Source of the DNA: Moorena sp. SIOASIH
Lineage (GTDB): Bacteria; Cyanobacteriota; Cyanobacteriia; Cyanobacteriales; Coleofasciculaceae
DNA length: 64,000 bases
Direction: 5' to 3'
Assembly: GCF_010671925.1 (NCBI RefSeq)
Contig: NZ_JAAHIH010000003.1
Location: 124,001-188,000 of the forward strand
Shown here: piece after piece, positions 54,682 through 62,200 of the stretch
Layout: every line of letters begins with the position of its first letter
Position numbering within the stretch: position 1 is the first letter of the stretch
The notes under the pieces: generated by a model
What the model saw: the letters and a program-made list of their open reading frames with translations, nothing else
Told to the model about the DNA's origin: nothing
Databases searched by the model: none
Program-made: the position numbers and the translations under genes

Positions 54682-55322
54682 ATCATTAGAGTAATTTTAC
54701 CGAGATTGATTAGACACAAGACAAGTACAGAGGTTTACACTTCAATTAGGTACAAATTTATGGGTTTTTAGGGAGCAGGGAGCAGGGAGCAGGGAAGACG
54801 AAAGAAGGAGAAAATCCTGTGTAATTGATAGTTATGCAAACCGCCGTATCTTCGTGCTGCATGCAAGTATGATGACCATATTAAGCCAAGATTTATCAGC
54901 ACTAATGCACTTGTTTTTTAAATATTGTTGATAATAATGTCTGCTTATTTATTCTTGCGCTTACCCTGCTATTAGCCATAATATATAAACATTGATTTTA
55001 CACAAAAATAGTGATATAATTTCCTGTATATTAAGTGTATTTAACGTATTTTTTTATACATAGGGCTTGCTGATTAACTCTCAAAGCATTGACAGATAAA
55101 GGTTTTAGCCTTGTTGGGTCGAAAAAAGTGCCAGCTTTTCGGTCGAAAAAGCTCAAAAAATATGCATTTTGGCCAGACAACAGCAGAAAAATCAAGGGAC
55201 TATTCTTCCGACTACCTCCTATATAATTCCCATTTATCCTAACTCCTGACTCCTAACTCCTGACTCAATCCCATACCAAAAGACTTTTTCAGCAAACCCT
55301 ACATAATTTGTTAAGTTTTAAA
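54682..55322. other. Gene-free spacer with MITE-like inverted ends
   Basis: 54767-54795: GGGAGCA heptamers. 54900-55060: AT-rich. 55063-55306: bounded by AGGGCTTGCTGATTAA and CTTTTTCAGCAAACCCT, partly inverted repeats, with CTCCTGACTCCTAA repeats inside. This is where an ATPase gene (devA) would be expected; none is present. Confidence 0.6.
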
Positions 55323-56480
55323 TCAAAAAATATCAGCTGGATCTGCTTTCTGTAGTTGAGTAACAGCGATCAAACCACCTATGAAACACATGAAAATGGT
55401 TAATAGTTGGACATTGAAGGCACGAACGAACTCCATTTGAATGGGTAGGAGTGTTGCTTTCAGGGTCAAGTCATATATGCCTAACGTAATGGCAAATCCC
55501 GGAATATAGCCAAGAATCGCAAGAATGAATGCTTCTTGAAATACCACATAGAGCAAATAATTATTGCTATAGCCGATCGCCTTTAAAGTAGCGTATTCCC
55601 GCAAGTGATGAGACACATCTGTATAGAGAACTTGATAGACAAAAACAATGCCCACAATCAATCCAATCACAACTCCTAAATCGAAAATAAATCCGATAGC
55701 CGTGCTAGTTTGCCAGTAGTTTTTTTCAAAATCAATCAATTCCTGCTTAGTAAAAACTTTGACATCTTCGTGAAAATAGCGTCGCATTCGGGCAACAACT
55801 TCATTCACGTTGCTAAGGGGCTTGAGTCGAATCAGACCAATATCAATCAAGCCTTTGGTACGGCGATCAAAAATGCGCAAAAAGTTTACGTTACTTGTCA
55901 TGATATTGCCATCTGCCCCAAAGGAGGCACCCATTTTAAACAAGCCCACCACAGTGACCTGCCGGACTTCAATTTCAGTGTTGACAGCGTTGTCTTGACG
56001 GAATTGGGCAGCTACTGGTCCAAATTCGGGCCTTGAAGCTTGATCAAACAGAACAGTATCGGGCAGGGTTAACTGATCGGTATGCTGGACAACCCCCGGC
56101 AGCTGAAAAATGCGATCGCTCGGTTCAAATCCAGTGACAAAAATCTGACGGGTTTGACCGGTTTGGGGATTTTTCCACTGACCATAATCCACATAAATTG
56201 GGCTCACAAGTTCTACTTCAGGAAAAGCCAAAGCTTGCAACAAACGGCGCTCCGAGAATTGACTCATGCCAATTAAGGCCGTGGAGCGGGGACTAATCAA
56301 AAAAATTTCTCCCTGGAGGTTGCTGTGCAAACGCACTGCACTTTCAAACAGAGCTGCCCTCAGTCCCATCTGCATAAAAATCAAAATCACGGCAAAGGCA
56401 ATCCCTGCCAAGGCTACGAACAACCTGGTGCGGTTATGGGTAAGTTGTAACCAGGCGACGGGAATCTTGTAAAACATCAT
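55323..56480 (-). CDS. devC: DevC-family ABC exporter permease
   Basis: 385 aa, ATG start overlapping the devB stop (ATGA). An FtsX/MacB-type permease with one N-terminal TM (about 18-40), a large periplasmic domain (about 45-265) and three C-terminal helices (about 270-292, 320-345, 358-375). It has VAWLQLTHNRTRLFVALAGIAF and the coupling segment HLREYATLKAIGYSN, both typical of DevC. DevBCA with TolC exports heterocyst glycolipids in Anabaena, and paralogues export other lipids. The context here (PKS, thioesterase) suggests a polyketide or polyene substrate. Confidence 0.92.
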   Translation of the reverse strand: MMFYKIPVAWLQLTHNRTRLFVALAGIAFAVILIFMQMGLRAALFESAVRLHSNLQGEIFLISPRSTALIGMSQFSERRLLQALAFPEVELVSPIYVDYGQWKNPQTGQTRQIFVTGFEPSDRIFQLPGVVQHTDQLTLPDTVLFDQASRPEFGPVAAQFRQDNAVNTEIEVRQVTVVGLFKMGASFGADGNIMTSNVNFLRIFDRRTKGLIDIGLIRLKPLSNVNEVVARMRRYFHEDVKVFTKQELIDFEKNYWQTSTAIGFIFDLGVVIGLIVGIVFVYQVLYTDVSHHLREYATLKAIGYSNNYLLYVVFQEAFILAILGYIPGFAITLGIYDLTLKATLLPIQMEFVRAFNVQLLTIFMCFIGGLIAVTQLQKADPADIF

Positions 56481-57676
56481 CGGAGGTAAATGACCGTGTG
56501 AACCTGCAAGTTAGTTAAACCAGCTACTTTTAGGCTATCGTCAGGACTTAGACGGATTTTTACCTCCACCACTCTGGCATCAACATCAGCTGCAGGGTCA
56601 GTCTGTAACACGTCTTTTTTCGCTACTTCCAAGCCAATTTCATCAACAATACCCTGCAGTGTGCCTGTAAACCCTCGACTAGTAATCAAGGCCCGTTGTC
56701 CTGGCTGAACCCAGTTAATATCTGTTTCATAGACTTCTGCAACAGCATACATCTGGTTAGTTTGGCCTAATGAAACAATACCGTTCTTGTCAACGGTTTC
56801 ACCGGGAAACGTGTGGATTTTGAGAATTTGACCATTGCGAGGGGAACGCACATAAGCTAGATCTAGATTAGCTTGGGCTTGCTTAACTCCGGCCTTTGCG
56901 TTTTCTAGCTCGGCTCGCGCAACTTCCACATCTATTGGCCGCACCTCAGAAATTTCATTCAGGGTGGCTTGGGCTTGCTTAACCCGGTTTTGAAGGGTAT
57001 TCAGAAGTTTTTGGCGAATTCGTTTTGCCTCAATTACACGTTTCTGGGTAGTCTCCAAGGTCAGGCGTTTGTTATCTCGCAAAGATGCTGAAACTGCCCC
57101 CTCTTGGTACAAGTGCTCATAGCGTTCATACTCCACGCTGGCGTTGTTCAACTCAGCTTCCAAACGCTCAATCTTAGCATTTTGGGTTGCAACCTCTCCT
57201 TGTAGTTCGGCTTTGGAGTGCTCAACCACTTGTGCTTGACTTTGAATTGCTCCTTGCTTTGCCCCAGCTTGGACTTGATGGAGACGGGCTTGGTAAATTT
57301 TGACCTGGGTCTGTGCCTTCTCTAAAGCGGCTTGCAGGCGATCGCGGTTATCTAAAATCGCAATCACCTGTTCTGAGAGCACTTTGTCACCTTGTTTGAC
57401 CAGTAGCTGTTTAACTCGTGTGCCTCCTACTTCACTTGGTGCCGAGATCTGGATAACTTCTCCTTTTGGTTCTAACCGCCCTAGGGCAGCAACAGCTCCA
57501 ATTTCAGAGGTGTTAATAGTATTATTGCTGGCAGAATTCTGAACTGTGGCTCGTTGTCGTGAAAAACTCTGAGCAACAGTAAAACCCGTCGCAGTAGCCG
57601 ACCCAACAGCCAATGCAGCTGCTAGCAGCAGTATTTTGCGTGACCCCAATTGTTTTGTTAGTATCCCATCGCTCAT
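56477..57676 (-). CDS. devB: DevB-family periplasmic membrane-fusion protein
   Basis: 399 aa, ATG start. N-terminal membrane anchor (about 14-35), then the DevB signature ALGRLEPKGEVIQISAPS (about 66-83), lipoyl half-motifs, a long coiled-coil hairpin (about 110-265) for contact with an outer-membrane channel, and C-terminal beta-barrel YVRSPRNGQILKIHTFPGE. It would link the DevC permease to a TolC-like pore. It begins 11 bp after the thioesterase gene and overlaps devC by 4 bp. Confidence 0.92.
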   Translation of the reverse strand: MSDGILTKQLGSRKILLLAAALAVGSATATGFTVAQSFSRQRATVQNSASNNTINTSEIGAVAALGRLEPKGEVIQISAPSEVGGTRVKQLLVKQGDKVLSEQVIAILDNRDRLQAALEKAQTQVKIYQARLHQVQAGAKQGAIQSQAQVVEHSKAELQGEVATQNAKIERLEAELNNASVEYERYEHLYQEGAVSASLRDNKRLTLETTQKRVIEAKRIRQKLLNTLQNRVKQAQATLNEISEVRPIDVEVARAELENAKAGVKQAQANLDLAYVRSPRNGQILKIHTFPGETVDKNGIVSLGQTNQMYAVAEVYETDINWVQPGQRALITSRGFTGTLQGIVDEIGLEVAKKDVLQTDPAADVDARVVEVKIRLSPDDSLKVAGLTNLQVHTVIYLR

Positions 57677-57687
57677 AGTGAATCAGG

Positions 57688-58110
57688 TCAAGCAGCATAG
57701 GGTTGAAGTGCAGCCTGGAGTACTTGAGGCACAGGAACAGGGACGGTTTTGTCTCCCTCACGTCGCATACAAGCGACTTGTTGTTCACCCCGAGCTACCA
57801 AATCTTCACCGGCATCGTTTAGTCGCCAGTATTCAAATAGCATTGTGATCCGGTTTTGATGGAGGTTTTTCAATTGCATACGAATGGCCAAGCGGTCGAA
57901 AGCAAATAACTCAGAAAAATATTCGCAGGAGATGCGAACCGTAGCAAGGGCAAGTCCTTGGGATAGTTCTGCCAGGACTTCAGGGGCATGATCATAGAGA
58001 AACATCTCGCGGCAGCGTCCTTGCCACTTCAAATGGTTGACGTAGTAGACATTGCCAACAAGATTGGTTTCTTCAAAGCTCACGATGTGGGAATATTCGT
58101 AGGTTTGCAT
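57688..58110 (-). CDS. Enediyne-type E10 hot-dog thioesterase
   Basis: 140 aa from the ATG at 58110, which overlaps the preceding stop (TAATG) and has AAGGAT 6-11 bp upstream; a start at 58125 would add five residues. The sequence follows enediyne thioesterases (SgcE10, CalE7, DynE7) closely: TYEYSHIVSFEETNLVGNVY, YVNHLKWQGRCREMF, ALATVRISCEYFSELFAFD, and EQQVACMRR. These enzymes release the polyene chain from the ACP of the partner iterative PKS, giving a methyl ketone or acid. The partner PKS is three genes upstream-to-adjacent at 59265. Identification is confident; the product is unknown. Confidence 0.95.
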   Translation of the reverse strand: MQTYEYSHIVSFEETNLVGNVYYVNHLKWQGRCREMFLYDHAPEVLAELSQGLALATVRISCEYFSELFAFDRLAIRMQLKNLHQNRITMLFEYWRLNDAGEDLVARGEQQVACMRREGDKTVPVPVPQVLQAALQPYAA

Positions 58111-59120
58111 TAGGTATCCTTCCAAGTAGTTATGGAGATTGGGTTAGTTATTGCATAGATTTGGGTGCGGTACATCCAGTAATTTAGGGAGGAAAACACA
58201 ATTAGTGTTGTTAAACTAGCGTAGATAACTGCAGGTCTTAATGGAATCAACAGTAAGGATGTGATCAGTTCTAGGGCAATCAAGCCAATCAAGATATTGG
58301 CAATGGTTTTACGGTGCAACAAGTTACACAACATTGCCCCTAGGGGTGCACCGACCACAACGATTGGGATGGCCGCAAACCAATAACCCTGCACCTGCTC
58401 AGAGAAATCATGGAAGACAAAAACTTGCAGGACCAATCCAGCTAGGGCGTTGATGGCCATTAGGACAACCGAGGTAGGCGTAGCAACCTTCTCGCTAACC
58501 CGAAAAAGTAGCACCATCACTGAAAAAATCACAATATCAATGCCATTGCCTACAAGCCCACTCATGATGCCGCCCAATATTCCAGCCAGGACAATTAGTC
58601 CTCGTTGCTGCAAATTCCAATAGGGCATAGCCCGATGACATAGCCTCTTCCCCTTGTTGAGGGCTAAAAGGGTGATGGCAAAACTACTGAGGATAATGGT
58701 GAAGGACATTTTAATCACATCGGGAGGCAACAAAGGCGCAAAAAACCCTAACCCGAGAAAAATCCCGAGGAATCCTCCGAGACTGCCCCAGCGGATCACC
58801 CGACCTTCGATGTGAATGCCTGTGCTCCAAATGCCTAAGGAGGCGGCACTCATACCAACAGCTTGAATAGCCAGGGAAAATACCTTGGCGTCGTGGGCTG
58901 GAATCTGCAGGAGTTTAGTAAATACCGGGAAAGCAACTGCTCCGCCACCCACGCTGGTTCCTCCAGCAATCATGGAACCAAAAACCATCGTCAAGGCAAT
59001 TTCCCAATGGTTGATCAGATGGGTAAAGGCTTGCTGATGACCGAGAAGGGTCAGCCATGTTGTCCATATGGTCAGAGCTATGATGACCATAACTCTGTAT
59101 TTAGAAACAGACATTATCAC
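58110..59120 (-). CDS. TSUP (TauE/SafE)-family membrane protein
   Basis: 336 aa, ATG start. About nine TM helices in two similar halves, with the Gly/Pro-rich TSUP motifs GGTSVGGGAVAFPVFTKLL (about 52-70) and LGGIMSGLVGNGIDIVIFSV (about 184-203). The family moves sulfite, sulfoacetate or other small anions across the plasma membrane. It lies between PKS and thioesterase, with a TAATG overlap to the latter, so it is part of the operon. Why a TSUP protein accompanies these genes is unclear; supply of a sulfur donor or export of a by-product are both conceivable. Confidence 0.88.
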   Translation of the reverse strand: MIMSVSKYRVMVIIALTIWTTWLTLLGHQQAFTHLINHWEIALTMVFGSMIAGGTSVGGGAVAFPVFTKLLQIPAHDAKVFSLAIQAVGMSAASLGIWSTGIHIEGRVIRWGSLGGFLGIFLGLGFFAPLLPPDVIKMSFTIILSSFAITLLALNKGKRLCHRAMPYWNLQQRGLIVLAGILGGIMSGLVGNGIDIVIFSVMVLLFRVSEKVATPTSVVLMAINALAGLVLQVFVFHDFSEQVQGYWFAAIPIVVVGAPLGAMLCNLLHRKTIANILIGLIALELITSLLLIPLRPAVIYASLTTLIVFSSLNYWMYRTQIYAITNPISITTWKDT

Positions 59121-59264
59121 TTCTCGACTTCTCCGTGTCTCAAAATTTGCCTTAAAAATTGGTAAGCATATGTGCTACGCACACGCTAGGCGAACAGCTA
59201 TCAGCTGAATGCTTACGTAATTTTTTCTCTGTGCTAGAGAAAATTTATGGTTAAACCAAGACGA

Positions 59265-62200
59265 TTAGTCTACATTCTTCACCTCTTTGTGGGTTAACAC
59301 AGAAAGAACTAATTTTTCTTGGATATCCCGAACAGAAACTACACAGGTGGCAATCATTAGGGAACCCGTATTTAATAGAATCCATCCCTCTGGGGCTGAA
59401 GAGTTCAGCACTAGGGGCGCAGTAACTATTACCCCAGCCTTCTTCAAGCATTCACAAGCCGTCCAAATGCAGGTAGCTGCCGTATCCAGATCCTGGCCAG
59501 CCTCATGGACAAGCAACTGTGCCAAGCTGAATCGCTCTGCACTAAGCAAGTCTTGCCACACCTCAAGGGTTCGGCAAACCACAGGTTCAACATCACACCC
59601 AATTAACGTTGCTCCGGCAACCGCCAACATCAGCTCCCCGGTATAGCTAACGGATACAGACTTATCCTGGTGTATTTCTGTTGAATCAGTAATCACCTCT
59701 GGTTTGCCATCAGGTCGGTGGGTGAGCAGAGGGGGATGGAGTGAGGTTGACCTTCTGTTGCCATTGCTTAGAATGTGTTGAATAGTACGATCTCTTTTCA
59801 CCTTTCGTTCAATAGAAGTGTCGTTGTCCACAACTACTGCAATATCAGCACCAGGGATGAGCTCATGAATTTGACGTTCCAGGTAGGGACCTAGCAATGG
59901 TGCAGCCCAAGTTTGCTGAGTGTTAACTGACCCGATTACCTTAAGACAAAGTCCTTCCCAACGCTCCAGAACTTTGCCATCCTCACTGAGTATTTCTAGG
60001 TCATAGATGAAGGTGTTTTGAAACTGGGATCTCTCTTGGGCGTGAATATAACGAGGTTGCTCAAATAAACCAGGATTAATCACTATTTGCTTGACACCAG
60101 CGGGCAACAAAGTCACATGAGGAATACAAGCTTGCAACCCATGGATTGCAGCATCTCTGGCAGCAGGATCCCCTAATCGGAAATCAGCAGGCAGATAGGG
60201 ACTAAACCACGGTGATCCCTGTTCGGGTAATAGTTCCGCTATACATTCTTTTGCCCGCAGTTTGTGGTATTTTCGTAAGCGACGGAAGCGACCTGAGTGG
60301 AAAAGAATGCCACCGTATAAATCCTGGTCAGGGTTGAGGGAAATAACACATTCAGTTGTAGAGTTTGGGGAACCAAAAAGGCTCGACAAGGGATTCTGTT
60401 GTTGAACAATATTTTTCTGAATGTCGTTTTGTGGTTTGAGTGTGGAATTGTGAATAATAGAGTAGGTTGCCCGAAAGTGATCGACCTGGAATGCTGTCTG
60501 TTCAGTGCGAATAACAACATCCACATAGTTGTGAGATCGCACCAGGGCAGCAATGCGAATCTTGAGGGAGTCATTGGCAGGAACAACCACAGGTCGATTA
60601 AACTGAACATCCTCGAAACAGATGGATTTCAAGGGACCTGCAAGAGCAGTAACCACCTGAGCCATAGCTTCCAGCCCCATCACAGCTGGAAAGATCCGTT
60701 CCCCTTGATAGACGTGGTCGTTGAGATAGGGATCTGTCCCGACCGAGAGGTCTGCATCCACCACCAGCTCGATACCAGGGTAGTAGATTCTGGGTTCCTC
60801 CAAAAATCGTAAGAAGGGGAATTCAGGATGCTCCATCCTTAAGGTGGGTGCTTCCCCAAACCGACCCGTAATCAGGACCGATGTCACGGGTAATGGTTGA
60901 GCTACCAATTGCCGTAAGATAGAAATCCCTATATCCGGCGAAATCGGTGTAATCCCTTCTCGCAGTAGCACATCAACTCGCCCCAACCGTTCCCCCATGC
61001 CAACCCCCGACCAGATGGACCACTCCAAATTCAGGCAGCGACAGCTTGGTTGTGCCTGCTGAAACTTCTCGACAAGATTGGCTAGCCATTCATTGGCCAG
61101 GGCATAATCTGCTTCACCTCGCAGACCAGTGCGGGCAATCAGCGAACCAAAGGTGATCAGGAGTTTGAGGGCTTGAGGGTTGACTGTTGACAATAGATTA
61201 TTGAGCCCTTGAACCTTTGGCCCTAGGGTTTTGTGGAAATCTGCTGGGGTCAGTGTGGTCAAAAGTTGAGGTGTATTTACCCCAGCACCATGGAGCACCG
61301 CCGTAATCGGTCCGAACTGGGTCTCAAATTTTTGCACAGCCCTTTGTAAAGCCTGCACATCAGTCACATCTGCTGCTTCGTAAAGCACCTCAACGCCACT
61401 TACTCGCATCCGTTCCAGGTTGTGGAACAACTCATCATCCGTATCTGGATGTGAGCGCCCTAAGAGTGCCAAACGCACCCCCGTTTCTCGGGCCAACGCC
61501 AACGCACATTCAGCGGCAATTCCCTTCCCTCCACCCGTCACCAGCAAAACATCTGTGACAGTCAGAGGAATTTCTGGGGCGGCCTGCTGCCATTGTTCTA
61601 ATTGCAGTAATTGCAAAATAGGTACCTGTCGGTTACCCTGATGATCGTAACGAGCCTCAATATATCCCTTGGCGGCTTGGACTTCAGCTAGAATGTAGAT
61701 CACTGATTGAGGATGATCCTCTGGAATGGTGACGACACAAGTCGTAATCTGAGGGTTTTCCAGATGGAATGTCCGGGCAACTCCCCCACCGATGGGAGCA
61801 TGTTGCACCAGAACAAAGTGGGTGTTTTCATCCTGGGCTAGAACCTGTTGAGCCCCTGACAAGAGACAGTCAATAGTCTGTTTGTCTTCCTCAACGGATA
61901 AATACACCACAACCCCTTGGCCTGGACAGGTTTGAAAGGCTTCCTGCAATACTTCTGCAAAAGGAGTATTACTTGCTGTTAGGATCTGCCACCCTCCTTC
62001 AGGGTCAAGAGAATGGGGTTGTGATGATAAGGGGCGATCGCGCCACTCGACTGTAAACGTTCGTACCCAAGCATCTATCCCAGAAGGAGGCTGATTCACG
62101 CCGTCGATGGGTGTAGATCTACCTGTACGGACTAAATCCTCTAGGGCTTGAGCTACTTCTGCGACTGTGGCATCCGCATAGTTTGTGGGGGCTGCTGACG

